Assembly (NCBI GenBank): GCA_009602735.1
Contig: WELA01006964.1
Location: 43,557 to 107,556, forward strand
Direction of reading: 5' to 3'
DNA length: 64,000 nt
Origin: Mesotaenium endlicherianum
Taxonomy: Eukaryota; Streptophyta; Zygnematophyceae; Zygnematales; Mesotaeniaceae
Position 1 is the first letter of the stretch, and every line of letters begins with the position of its first letter. The position numbers and the translations under genes were made by a program. Positions 10,931 through 21,237 of this stretch are shown one piece after another. A model generated the notes under the pieces. The model ran no database searches. It had not been told where the DNA came from and was given only the letters and a program-made list of their open reading frames with translations.

Positions 10931-12368
10931 CAGCGTCGTTGTTGAGTATACCTGCTCGGTGTATCATCGTCATCTGGTACTCCTGGAGCTTGAGAGCCCA
11001 ACGAGCAAGTTTACCAGTGAGGTCTCTATTCTTCATCAGCCAAAGTAATGGCGAATGATCTGTGATCAGCGTGAAGGGCCTCCCCCACAGATATTCTATG
11101 AAATGTGCAACAGCCCAAACCACTGCCAGTAGCTCTCCTTTGTAGGACAAGTAGTTGCTCTCTGCTCGGTTGTTAGAGCGCGAGGCATAGGCAATGACGT
11201 ACTCCTCTCTAGGACTTTCGGCCTGAGTGAGTACTGCGTCAATTCCCACACGACTCCAGTCAGTGTGTAGATTGAACGGCTTGGAGTAGTCAGGTGTTCG
11301 CAAGACTGGGGCTGTTACCAGCCGCTCCTTGAGCTCGTTCATGGCCTTCTCCTGGGCTTCCGTCCACACAATAGTTACGTCCTTTTTCAGGATTTCTGTC
11401 AAGGGTTTAGCAATTTTGCTATAATCCTTCACAAATTTACGATAGTGTCCGCTTAGCCCTAATAAAGCTTTCAGCTTAGACACATTTGCGGGTGCAGGTA
11501 TCTTGTAAATGGCTTCAGTCTTTACGGCCTGAGGGGACATAGCATTGTTCCCAATCTCATGTCCTAAGTAAGGCACATGTGCCTCAAAGAATCTGCACTT
11601 TCCAGGATGCAGTGTCATCTGAGATTTCTCTAGACGCTGGAACACTTGTTCCAAGTGCTCAAGGTGCTCTTTTATGGACTTGTTGAATACCACTACGTCA
11701 TCAATGCATGGTTTTGCAAAATCCAGCCCCTCCAGCACTTTATCCATAGTCCTCTGAAAGATAGCTGGGGCATTTTTCAACCCAAACGGCATTACCGTCC
11801 ATTGCCAAAGTTCCCTTTGAGCCCAGAAAGCTGTCTTACCTCGATCCTCTGTTTTCACAGGGATCTGGTTGAACTCTTGGCGTAGATCGACGATGCTGAA
11901 CACCTTCCCTGTGGTAGCAATTGCAAAGATCCGTTCTGGTGTAGGCATCACATAGCTGTCTGGCTCCGCGTGTAGGTTCAGTCTTCTGTAGTTCCCACAC
12001 ATACGAGTGGCTGTATACTTGCCATCTTCGTCCTTCTTGGCAACTACTACCAAGGGAGCTCCATGTATTGAGGTTGATTTTTCAATCATGCCGAGCTTGT
12101 GCAGCTCCTGGCAGGTTTTCTCCACACAATCCCATTCGGTCTGACTGAGCTTATGCGGCCCAAGTCTGACTGGGTTATTAGTAGTTAGTGTCATTTCACA
12201 CACACTGGCGGTGGTTCTACCAATTTCCTCTTTGGTAAAAGCAAACACCTTGCAGTGCTTCTTCAGCAGCCGTACTACTTGTGCACTTTGTTGGGCTGAG
12301 ACCATGTTTCCAATGGTGAAGACCTCAGTTGCTGGTTGCTTTTCCCCAACACAGGCTTCTAGTAGTTG
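10830..12368 (-). pseudogene. Reverse transcriptase and RNase H of M1
   Basis: An open frame that starts directly after the UAG at 12371-12369. RT landmarks in order: ATRMCGNYRRLN, FSIVDLRQEFNQI, WTVMPFGLKNAPAIFQRTMD and CIDDVVVF. The active-site box is normally [YF]xDD; M2 reads YIDD, so M1 has a Tyr-to-Cys change. RNase H follows with NLHTDWSRVGIDAVL and a TDHSPLLWL box, then the ADGLSRNP tail near 10930, where the frame is lost. The enzyme copies element RNA into DNA inside Gag particles. Because it lies in the same frame as the upstream ORF, separated only by the conserved stop, readthrough would make a Gag-Pol fusion. Confidence 0.85.
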
Positions 12369-12371
12369 CTA
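12363..12371 (-). promoter_or_regulatory. Conserved UAG-CAACTA readthrough stop (M1)
   Basis: The frame upstream ends ...KE-TAG and continues in the same frame with CAA CTA into RT. M2 has the identical TAG CAA CTA at 43905-43913. CARYYA after UAG is the known tobamovirus leaky-stop context. Other in-frame stops of M1 and M2 are private to one copy; this one is shared and keeps exact frame across it. Confidence 0.65.
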
Positions 12372-14530
12372 CTCTTTGGGTCCGGGTGGGGGCTTTCCGC
12401 CCTCACCCTGGCCTTCAGGCTTTTCTGCCGGATTGTTAGGCGGTGGAGTGACAGGCTTCGCAGCTTGCCTCTCCGCTATCTCAGGCTTGGCGGCCTGCTT
12501 CTTAGGCCTCTTACCTTTCCCGATAGATTGTTGCCTTTCTGGCTGCGAGGCGTAGGTCAGGCGCCTCCGGATGGGCTGCCTCAAGAATCTTTCTTCATTA
12601 GCCGCAGTCCAGCTAGTCCCAGTTCCTCCTTCTTCACGTGGTGGGGGTGGGTTTGGCAAAGGCCACCCTGTTGGCTCTACTCTGGGGTCGATTGTCCAAC
12701 CCCATTCGCGCTCAATGGTAGCTATGCGCGCAACGGTTGTGCCAAACTCCTCCCTGACTGGTGGCGTAACCGTCCATGCTTGCGTCATAGTCTGCGATCT
12801 TTGGGCCGCAGCCAGTTGTGCGTATACAGCATTTTCTGCTGTCAAGCGGCTTATGGTGCTTCTTAGCTCTACCAGTTCCTTTTCCGACACTGCAGGTATC
12901 TTGGGAGCTGAACTGTCCTTCTCCCACGTTCCAGTGGTTGAAGGGCGCACCATGAAAATGTGAATTTCCAATGTCATGGCTTTGCAAATTAAGCCATCCT
13001 CTCCCTCTCTCTGCAGAATCTCTAGGATAGGTTGCGGAGGAGGAGCCCTGGTTCCTTTCGGAACCCCTTCTCTCTGAGCTGTTCCACTATACTTGAGGTA
13101 ACGTATCAGCATCCGCCTGAAAGGTGCATTCCCTTCCCGGGCAATCTTTCTTGGTCTGCTTGCGCGCCTGTGAGAATTTCCTTGTGTTGGCTCCACCTTA
13201 GCGGTGTATGCAGCCACTTCCTGCGGCTGTTGAAGCTGATGTGGGGTAGCTTCTGAAACTGGCAGTCTGTCAGTTGGAGTGCTTGATGTAGGCGACCTTA
13301 GATCGTTGTAAAGATCGGCCGGGCTGGGTCCCTCCATCATCAACTGGTCGTTCACCCAGTTATCCGTTCTGAGTTCTTATAGCTCCAATACATCCAATTC
13401 TGGGGTCGGAAAACGTGGAAATGCTTCCCGAATCTCTTCTTCATTAGTGATTGCCGGCAGGTCAAACCCTGGAAGGTCTGGCAACTTTGCCTCATCTTCA
13501 ACTGATTTCTCCACTCCAGGTGGTGGCATTTCTCCTTCATTGTCGGTGTTGAGTTTTGCCAAATTGACGATGGCTGATTGCAGAGCGCTCGCCGCCTTAG
13601 CCACTTCCCGTTCCTGGTGTTGTCGGGCGCCTGCGTCCAGCAGCTGCTCCATGATTTGCCTTGCAATGTGTTCAGCTGTTTGACTGGCTGAACCCTGCTG
13701 TTGCCCCTTAGCTTTCATGTCTGAGCTCATCAGGGCAGGTGTTGTAGGCAGTTTCTTGTCCGACTCCTCCTTGGCGTTCTTCGAATATTACTTCGAGACA
13801 TATGGTCTTCGCAGACCCTTCGGAATCTCCTGAGTTCTGGCTCCTCTCTTCGGCCCATTCACCCAGATTGCACTGGCGTTCTTGCCTTGGTGCTTGATTT
13901 AGGCAGTATCCAGTATTTTTAGCTGTGGGCTTAGAAGCCTTCTTCTCAACCTCTAATAACATATCTTGTAACGATACTTGCTCTGGCGAAGACAAAAGAC
14001 ACCTTTGGTTAGCTTCCCAGCTACTTGAGCTTTCCTGCCAATAGTCTCCATGTCCAGCTGCCCTTGGGCTGAGGGGGGTGTCATACCCTGACCTAGCTTC
14101 TTCTTGGGCTTCTTCACATCTTAATGTTGTTGTTCCAGGAGGTGAGCTTCCAAACATCTAGCTGTGAGTGGCGTTTCTCACAGATATTGGGGTGTCATGC
14201 GTATCGTCCTCCACTCCTGGCAGCGGTGCTGCTTGCTCAGGTGCCTGATCCCTCATGGGTGTATCCTCTCTTTCCAGAGGTGCTTGTGATTCGTAAGTCC
14301 GGTCATCAATCTGGTCCAGTAGCTCCTGACATTGCATCAGTTCCCCCATCCTATCTTCCTGGTATGCTTGGTTTATAGCGGCTGCCGCTGCGTCCCTTTG
14401 CACCCAGTATTCTTCTTGTTGCCGATGTGCCGTTCTGATGGCCCTCTGGTCAGATGTTGGTACCACATTGTTCCCAATTGTTACTGGTCTTGGTCTCGGC
14501 ATAGGCTGGTCAGTGAAGGTCAACCGTTGC
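12372..14530 (-). pseudogene. Spacer polyprotein between methyltransferase and RT (M1)
   Basis: About 700 residues follow the methyltransferase and end at the conserved UAG. In M1 the frame is broken by a TAG at 14158-14160 (M2 has GAG), by a 1-nt insertion near 13785 relative to M2, and by a TGA or TAG-type stop at about 13376 (M2 has CAG). The product is rich in Pro, Glu, Ser and Gln, with a short predicted coiled coil (ELVELRSTISRLTAENA) and a basic patch (RRASRPRKIAREG). No known domain is visible. Aligning M1 with M2 shows that the methyltransferase, spacer and UAG were originally one continuous frame. The spacer is conserved in both copies at protein level, so it was probably functional, perhaps structural. 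Confidence 0.6.
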
Positions 14531-15500
14531 CATGTCATGATTGTTTCCACCAACCAGGTCATAGAGTGCTGCCCGATCATGTTGCCAAAAATCTTTGCAG
14601 CCTCCTCTGGTCCTACAGTGCCAGCTATATACTGAGCTAGGCTGTCGGGTATTCCCAAGCATTTGCCCTTTTCCACCGCAGTGGGCTCTCTTCATACGGC
14701 GTCTCTTTTATACATGTCTTTGACCATTCCTGGTCCACCTCCTCTAAAGGCTCGAGATCATGGATATGCTGTAAAGGTAGGCACTACCACTCTTGGCTGA
14801 CCTTGTTCGTTGATGAAACACTGTGGATAGGAATCCCTCCAGGTCACTGGTCTGGTATGCACTGTGAGAGCCTTTTCCACTGTCAATGCTGTTGGTGATC
14901 GCCGTGTAATGTCCTCCATTTCTCTCAGGACCTCGATGGACATGCCGTTGGTCCAAAATATCCTGGCCCTATGAGACAAACCTCCGTGCTTGGCGTCGTT
15001 GATTAGCACATGATGGCCCAAAGTGGAGTCGAAAATCAGCCATGGTTCCCCTGGCTTCATCTGCTTGTAGTCCATTCTTGGATGTACGTTCTCAATCACA
15101 AACACCGGAGGGTGATAGTGCTGACGTTCCCGCAGCATGGTGATGATTTTCACCATCCATCCCCAGTGTTGCGCTCGGGGATCGTCGAATCCCCTCCTGT
15201 TTCCAGCTTGAGAAAATGGTTGACGAGGAAATCCAGCAAAAATCCAATCAATCCTGTAACCATATAGGTATTCGGGTTTCATGTTCATAATGTTGCCTCC
15301 AGCAATGCGCTCGACATTGCCATATATAAGCGCTCACCTTTGAAAATGATGCAATTGTCGCATCTGTTTCATGACCTCTTGAAATGCTCGAAAAGCGTGG
15401 TCATTGTTATCCACATACAATACTTTGGCCACTGGTATTCCTCGCTGGATCAGGGCTATGGTCCCGAAGCCAAGTCCGGCGAATAATTCCAACACCACCA
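14531..15500 (-). pseudogene. C5 DNA methyltransferase domain inside retrotransposon M1
   Basis: Motifs of cytosine-5 DNA methyltransferases occur in the canonical order. Motif I is ELFAGLGFGT (15489-15460, AdoMet binding) and motif II is VLYVDNN. Motif IV is GFPRQPFSQAG at about 15200-15235, and motif VI is VIENV at 15085-15100. Motif VIII is HRARIFWTNG at about 14950-14980. A motif IX-like block, REPTAVEKGKCLGIPD, starts near 14692, and a motif X-like block, FGNMIGQHSMTW, is near 14600-14560. A target-recognition-like segment lies between VIII and IX. The motif IV cysteine that attacks C6 of cytosine is Arg here (CGT at 15223-15225), so this copy should be catalytically dead. In-frame TGA codons at 15334-15336, 14758-14760 and 14692-14694 also break it. 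It is in frame with Gag and protease, so it would be made as part of the Gag polyprotein. Confidence 0.85.
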
Positions 15501-18273
15501 CTCCCCTTTTGCGGAAAGGATCTTCCATCCTGACCATGCCTTGCGGCAGTGGCTCTACTCCAGGCATCAGATTTGCAGAGGAGGTAATTAGGTAGGGTAC
15601 TGGCAGCAGCTCTTGCGGGCCGCGGTCCCTATTACTCACAGTTTCCAGTTGCTTCATGATCTGAAATTGCCATACCAAGGGTGTTGGCATGTTGATGCTT
15701 GTACAGCCTTCTTCTTCTTGCTTCATGAGGTAGTCGATGGCTTCTGGGTACCTGTCATTAACGTAACAATCTTGCAGTCCGTAGTTTGCTTCTCCTATGC
15801 AAACCATTTTCACATGAATCTCTCCTGCCGGCTGATTATCTGTTGACCGGTAAGTCACTCTCTGTTTCCGCAGATCAATGATCATACCCAAAGGAATCAA
15901 TGCTTCTGTTCCCAAAAGAACATCATAGTTCTCAGCTTCCGTCACTGTGCACTCTATGAATAGTGACGCCTCTTCAGGTTTCACAGGCTTGCGAGTAATC
16001 CCACAAGACCTTGAAACTTGTCCTGAGGCAGTTCTCAACTAAAAAGGACTCTCTTTCAGGTCCCTTGTTGTCAAACCCAGAGCTTTCACAGCTCGTTTCC
16101 CAAGACTGACTGGCTGTGCGCCTGTATCCAACAGAATGTTGGAAGCTGCCCAGTTGTTGAAGGTCAATGCACCATCCTTATTTTGCACTCTCACGGTGCT
16201 AAAATTGGTGGGCAATGAGGCACTATTTGCTCCTTCCTCAGCTATATCCAGCTGATGTCCGGCCTCTTCAACCGCAAATGGGTAAGTGATGTGCAAATCC
16301 GCAAGAGAAAGCAAAGGAGCATGCTGGATCCGGTGTTCCACCAGTGCCTTTAGTTTCTCCAGTGAAAAACTGAATGTCTTGCGCGACCCGGACGTGGTTT
16401 GTCGTAGCTGTGAGATCTCATGTTCATCCAGAGTGATCCGGAAAGTCTCAGGAAGCTTCCCAGCATTCCTTGGCACCAGACGGTTGTGATCTGCTTGCTC
16501 GGCAGCCGTTGCATCCATGGCCCTTGCAGGCAGCCGCTTCTCGCCTTTGCAGACGGTCTTTTCTGCAATGTCTGCATCATAATAGACATTGGGCGCATTT
16601 AGTTTAGCAAATTGTGCTTTCAACTCAGCGATTTCTGCACTCATAGCTTCACACTTCTGGTTACTCTTGCGATTACCAGAGCCCCCCCTTTCTTTCTTTT
16701 TCTCTTTGTCTGCCTCTTTTGTGGCGGCATTCGCCCAGGGCAGCTTTAGATTTGGGTTCTTAGACCAGCACTCCTCTTCCGAGTGTCCCTTCTTACTCCA
16801 ATGTGCGCATATCTGCGCTTTGCTAGCGGATAGTTGCTTAGCATCTGGGTATGGACAGTCTCTCTTCTGATGTCCTGATTTCCCGCAATTCCAACAACTC
16901 TCTGCTGTCTCAGCAGCGTTGGCGTGCTTAGCAAACTTATGGAAAGGCCCACTCTTTTTCTTAAACTGAAAATTAGAGCTGTTGGCCTTAGGCGAAGAGA
17001 ATTCCTCTCTCCTCTCAGGAGCCATGAGCGACCTCGAAGCCTCTTTATACCATACTTTACCTTCTTCGATATTGCGCGCCATTTCAACCGCCTCGTCGAT
17101 GTCCCAGTCAATTCCGTGTTTTGCGAACAGATGTGGCCTGACTTCACGATCTGTCTCCTTGCCCAAGCACAACAGAAACTTGTCAGCCACTATTCTGGGC
17201 TCGTATATTTTTGCCTTTTTGGCGAGGTCTACCAATCTGGATTTAACCTCCATGACTGTCTTGTTCTTCTGACGGATAAAATGCACATAACGGTGCACCT
17301 TAAGACTGCGATCCTCTGGGAATCGTGCTTCAAGCAACTTAAAGAAACGGCGCAGACAATGCTCAGAGTCTAGTTGGTCATCCCCAGCCTCCATATCTTT
17401 ACGACAGCTAGCCAAGGCTTGCGCATGGCTTGCTTCTGTCGTGGCGCTATCGCCTTGCTGACCATGAAGAGGTGCAGCTCTGCGTGTTACTCGTTCCTGA
17501 GCTTTAGCAATCTTTTCAGACAATTCTGCACACACTTTTCGCAATTCTGCGACAGAGCCGGCATCATCATCTTGAGTGGCAGCCTTCCGCTGCCCCTCAG
17601 TGAGTTGCCTCATGGCCTCTGTTAATTCTTGTGTTAGTGCAGCTAAGTCTATGCTCTCAACAGGAGCAGTAGTCACTGTTCTTCCTGAAGATAAAGCGGA
17701 CATTCGAGCTTTCGCAGCCTCTTTTTGGATTTTTAAATTCCTAGCTCTTTTCTGTTCTTGAAACGCCCATTCTTGGGTGAGGTCTTCATCCTTCCAGAAT
17801 TGGCAATATAACAGCAGGGCATCCTTGTCCAAGTACTGAACCAAGCCTATGAATGCGACAGATTGCGTATAAGAAGAATCTTTCCGAATCTTCTCAAAGA
17901 ATTCCGCCCAATAGATCTCATCAAACTCCTTGAAAGTGAGACCATTCCCGCTGGTTCGTCCGCTAAAACACTTTGCAGACAGCTTGAACTTAGGATTTTC
18001 ATCCTGATCATCACCGGCCATCTCAAACGGTGAACAGGACTCATTGACTCTTCCCCACACGTCTTGCTCTTTGCCCAAATCAGGTGCAAAGGCTCGTGTG
18101 TTATCTGGGTGCTCACCGCTTGCGGAGTTATAACGAGACTCGTCTCTCGACGATTGCTCACTCCACCGGTTGTCAGTATGCTCAGACGTCTCACTTTCTC
18201 GTGAACCCTGGCTAGAATCAGAACCTTTTGCAAGCTCCACAGAGTGGTAGAGTCTTCCACTCCTCAACCGCAT
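15501..18273 (-). pseudogene. Gag and aspartic protease of M1
   Basis: The first ATG after the leader is at 18273 and the frame runs to the methyltransferase, interrupted by a TAG at 16039-16041 inside the protease. A charged N-terminal region precedes a capsid-like helical domain (SLKVHRYVHFIRQKNKTVME region) and then a zinc knuckle CWNCGKSGHQKRDC near 16860-16900. A second knuckle has a Trp in place of its second Cys (CAHWSKKGHSEEEC). A Lys-rich coiled stretch follows. The retropepsin signature LLDTGAQPVSLG is near 16130, with its C-terminal part (DVLLGTEALIPLGMIIDLR) beyond the stop. About 150 residues link it to methyltransferase motif I. The product would form the particle and cleave the polyprotein. 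Confidence 0.8.
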
Positions 18274-18363
18274 ATACAGTTGAATTTCTCCGGGTCCCTT
18301 TCCAAGTTGGACACCGGCAGCCTTCACAGGCCTCAATCCCCAATTGACTTGGGAATTCTTGTT

Positions 18364-18374
18364 CACTTGAACCA
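18364..18374 (-). other. Candidate primer-binding site of M1
   Basis: A TGGTTCAAGTG word (TGGTTCAGGTG in M2 at 39314-39324) lies about 25 nt downstream of the point where LTR similarity ends and begins with the TGG expected opposite a tRNA CCA end. I could not assign the tRNA. Confidence 0.35.
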
Positions 18375-18396
18375 ATCAACCTAGGTTCTCAGAAGT

Positions 18397-19633
18397 AGGA
18401 CAGAAGCGTCTTACTTCTACACAGGCTTTCGCCCAAGTTGAGGGTTTACAGAATGAACAAGTTGGTAGTTTGCAAAAATCACGTCTAAGTAGCTTAACGG
18501 GCAAGGTCCAGGTCAGAGAAAATCGCCCTTTAAGGCTTTCGCTTAACTTTCCACAAGTCACAGCTTACAAAACTCAGAACTGCACATCTATGCTGGCCTG
18601 GTCTGAGTTCTTCGCTCAATACAGCGCCTTAACAGCTCTTCACTGCTTGGCTGGGCTCACTCAGTTCTTCGCTGAGAGCATTTGCTTGTTAATACTACTC
18701 TTGCTATTAGCAATTCGACAATAGAGACTTCTGAGAACCTGGAAACTAACACAGCACTCACCATTTTAAGTGGCCTTAGCACGCTTGGTGGCGTTTGACC
18801 CGAATTTGTGCTAATCTCCTAATGGATTCTATTCTGCAGCCCTCTACTTACTATCAGTGAGATCCTCTCTTGGGAACTCCTGAGACCTAACTTTTCTATG
18901 ATACACTTTAGACTGAAAATCTTCTAGCGTCGGCAGAAGCGTGGCGCCCTGGCTCTTCTATGGCCTTGGAAACTCCTTCTTCTTCGCGCTCCTTCTGCTT
19001 CTTTAGCTTCCTTTGACACCGATGCGAGCACGAATGAGGCAGCTTCAGAGAGGGCTCGTGCCTTCTCAGGCACCACACATTATCCTCTCTCGAGAATGCC
19101 AGTGCTTAGTCACAAAGTTCAGCTGCATGCAGCTTCTGCTTAGCCATGCTCAACTCAAGCTCGTAGTCACTCGGCATGCATGCACACCTTGTGATTGTCG
19201 GGCGTGGCTGCTTAGCTTCTCAGTTGGCAGTCACGCCTAATTGGCTCATGGCTAAGGATTCCTGAGCGGCGTGTACAAGCAGATGCCACTTGCTCAAGAT
19301 TCCCAACCGGGCGGCCGTAACCTATCTTGGTCTTGCGGCCATGACTTGGCTTAATCTGCCAGTCACACAGTACCTGACTTGGTACCTGCTGGGCGGCTCA
19401 TCACTGATCTCTAGCTTCTAGCCTCGCGGCTGTCTATGTTGTCAAAACCTCCCCATTCTTAGGTGTGGGGCACATTGACATTGACTCCTTGCCAATGGTC
19501 TTCATGCCGACATAACCGCTGACTGCGACATAGTTAGTCAAGTGGTCGGTGAGTCAACGTTGACTTCCTGTACCTGGGTGGCCGTAGCTTGCGCTGCGCG
19601 TGCGACACCGTCAAACAGATAGTAGTCGCGACA
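18397..19633 (-). repeat. 5' LTR of M1, lacking its first ~300 bp
   Basis: Nearly identical to 7748-8986 but starting inside the LTR at the palindrome: the plus strand ends ...GCGACA at 19633. The missing first part is found at the opposite end of the element (7444-7747). Confidence 0.75.
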
Positions 19634-19637
19634 GTAT

Positions 19638-19750
19638 TGCTTACTGCTAGTGTATTAAAATACCATAAAGATTACTCGTTGATATAAAGATCTTTATTAG
19701 TTGTTAATCGCCTATTGGTAAGTCGATTCATTTTAGTGGTATCGGTGCAG
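19638..19750 (+). repeat. End of D 5' LTR and primer-binding site
   Basis: About 100 bp of AT-rich sequence precede TGGTATCGGTGCAG at 19737-19750. This resembles the initiator-tRNA-Met primer site TGGTATCAGAGC used by most plant LTR elements. A gag gene starts 19 nt later. Confidence 0.5.
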
Positions 19751-19768
19751 TTATCACAGTAGTCGTGT

Positions 19769-20697
19769 ATGGTAAGGACTAGGTCTCAAGCTAGCAACTC
19801 TCGGGAAATGGAGGGTGAGGACAATAATAACATTGTAGAAGGGCAGGACAAAAGTCGCGTCTTTGGACCCCGTACCTACTTGGAAACGTTGCATGATGCA
19901 AGAGCTAGAGAAGCTGCTGAGCAGGCAGCAGCTCTTGCTGCAGTAGCAGCCCAACCGGCTGAGGATGAGCGTTTAGCCAAAGAGGTAGAGGAGGCAGTAA
20001 ATAAGAGGGCCCCTGATGAAAGGACGGTGGAAGAGCAGATGGCAGAGAGGGGCCAATCTCTGAAATCAAGCTCCTGCTGTGCCTACTGTCATACCTCTCC
20101 CTCAAATTGAGAATAGACAATTGAGCGCAACGGGCATAGCCGGAGCGGCAGCAATCGGGAATGCCAAAGCTGCTACTAATCGAGCTAATGGTGCTACTGC
20201 AGCGTTTGCTGGGCTACCACCTCAGAATGTAGATTCAGGAGCATTATTCGTGCAAATGCAATCGCAAATGGCGAGCATGTATCAGTCCCAACAGGAGGAC
20301 AAGAGGATCATGATGGCATTGTTGCGTGACAGAGACCAACTGGGTTCTCAAACCACTGGTGGTGGGGGCAGAGGGCCTAGTAAGCCTAAGCCAAAACCTC
20401 CCCGAGACTATGATCCTGAGGGAAACAAAAATTATAACTTGATCAAGTTTCTCGCTGATGTTGAGCAGTGGCTGTAGAACTACCCAGAACTGCAGGATTA
20501 CGAGAAGGTCCGGCACACTGGTGCTCTACTGAAAGGCAGTGCAGCAGACTGGTGGCTGTACTGGAAAGGAGAGCGTAAGGCTCAGCAACTCGGTGACTCT
20601 ACTTGGGTAGAGTTTGTCGAGAAGCTGCATGAGAAGTTTGATGTCATCAATCAGCAGGAGAAAGTTATCTATGCTATGATCCCCTTGACACTGAAGC
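19769..20697 (+). pseudogene. Gag of element D, N-terminal and capsid part
   Basis: ATG at 19769 opens a frame with an Ala/Glu-rich N-terminus. A frame change occurs near 20070, a TAG lies at 20475-20477, and the frame then continues to the insertion point of element A. The capsid signature of the retrotransposon gag family is visible at 20460-20690: a hydrophobic WL.NYPELQDYEKV segment, GSAADWWLYW and a TWVEFVEKLHEKF segment. The zinc-knuckle part is on the far side of element A at 27319. Gag would package the element RNA. This copy is a fossil. Confidence 0.7.
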
Positions 20698-21200
20698 TGT
20701 AGTGATTTGAGTTATTATATATTAGTTTGCATATATTTTAATGTTTTCAAATATATTTGGAGTAGTATTGTGTGGAGTCAAGTGTGAATAGGTACTCTAG
20801 TAACTTGGTTCATGTCGTTTGAACCTTCCAAGGCATTTTCGAAGTTAGAGGAAAGACCTAGAAGAACTCCATGTGGCAAAAGTCAAATGTGCCATTTTTA
20901 GGTCAAAAGGACATGTGTACATTATTCTAGAAAGAGGTGGCAAGTTTTGGGATGTGTTGGGTGCCAACACATCAACATACACTTTCCTAGAAATTACTTA
21001 TGTAGCAAGTATATAAACAAGAGCTAGAACATAGAAAGACATTCCAGAATCACTCTTGTACTTGCCAAAATCCAGAAATATATTAACTTTCAAGAAGCCA
21101 TCTCTCTTTCAAGAAGCTACCACTTGTGTTCAAAGATCCTTGTCTTGAATAGATAAAGTATTCTGTTTTACTAAGTACTTTATCTATCTGTTTCACTACA
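20698..21200 (+). repeat. 5' LTR of element A (503 bp)
   Basis: TGTAGTGATTTG start and CACTACA end. A near-identical copy lies at 26708, B has it reversed at 50395-50897, and a more diverged copy lies at 59935-60425. Confidence 0.9.
21010..21017 (+). promoter_or_regulatory. TATA box in the A-family LTR
   Basis: TATATAAA sits about 190 bp before the LTR end. It is conserved in the A 3' LTR (27020-27027) and in B (50578-50585, minus), and altered to TATGTAAA in F. It is the likely core promoter of the element. Confidence 0.5.
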
Positions 21201-21201
21201 G

Positions 21202-21218
21202 TGGTATCGGAGCTAGGC
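21202..21218 (+). other. Primer-binding site of element A
   Basis: TGGTATCGGAGCTAGGC one base after the LTR, close to the initiator tRNA-Met site. F has lost the A at position 5 (TGGTTCGGAGC at 60427). Confidence 0.75.
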
Positions 21219-21237
21219 ACTTTGGTAGCACAAGAAG

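Larger units (their letters stand above)
7444..19633 (-). mobile_element. Ty3/gypsy element M1 with DNA methyltransferase and PHD finger
   Basis: A complete but mutated 12.2-kb element on the minus strand, inserted in the LTR of element D. Order in its own direction: partial LTR (19633-18397), candidate primer-binding site, Gag, protease, C5 DNA methyltransferase, spacer, UAG, RT, RNase H, integrase, PHD finger, purine tract (9302-9292), full LTR (9291-7748), and the first ~300 bp of another LTR (7747-7444). The ends read TGTCG and CGACA on the plus strand and are flanked by GTAT (7440-7443 and 19634-19637), a plausible 4-bp target duplication. A second, more damaged copy (M2) lies at 38676-47619. 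The RT-RNaseH-integrase order places it in Ty3/gypsy. The inserted methyltransferase and PHD are exceptional. Confidence 0.85.

Noticed and set aside
13708-13730. Overlapping second ORF start (ATG at 13730) as a real ORF1/ORF2 boundary
   Set aside because: Comparison with M2 shows a 1-nt insertion near 13785 in M1; the ancestral frame is continuous.
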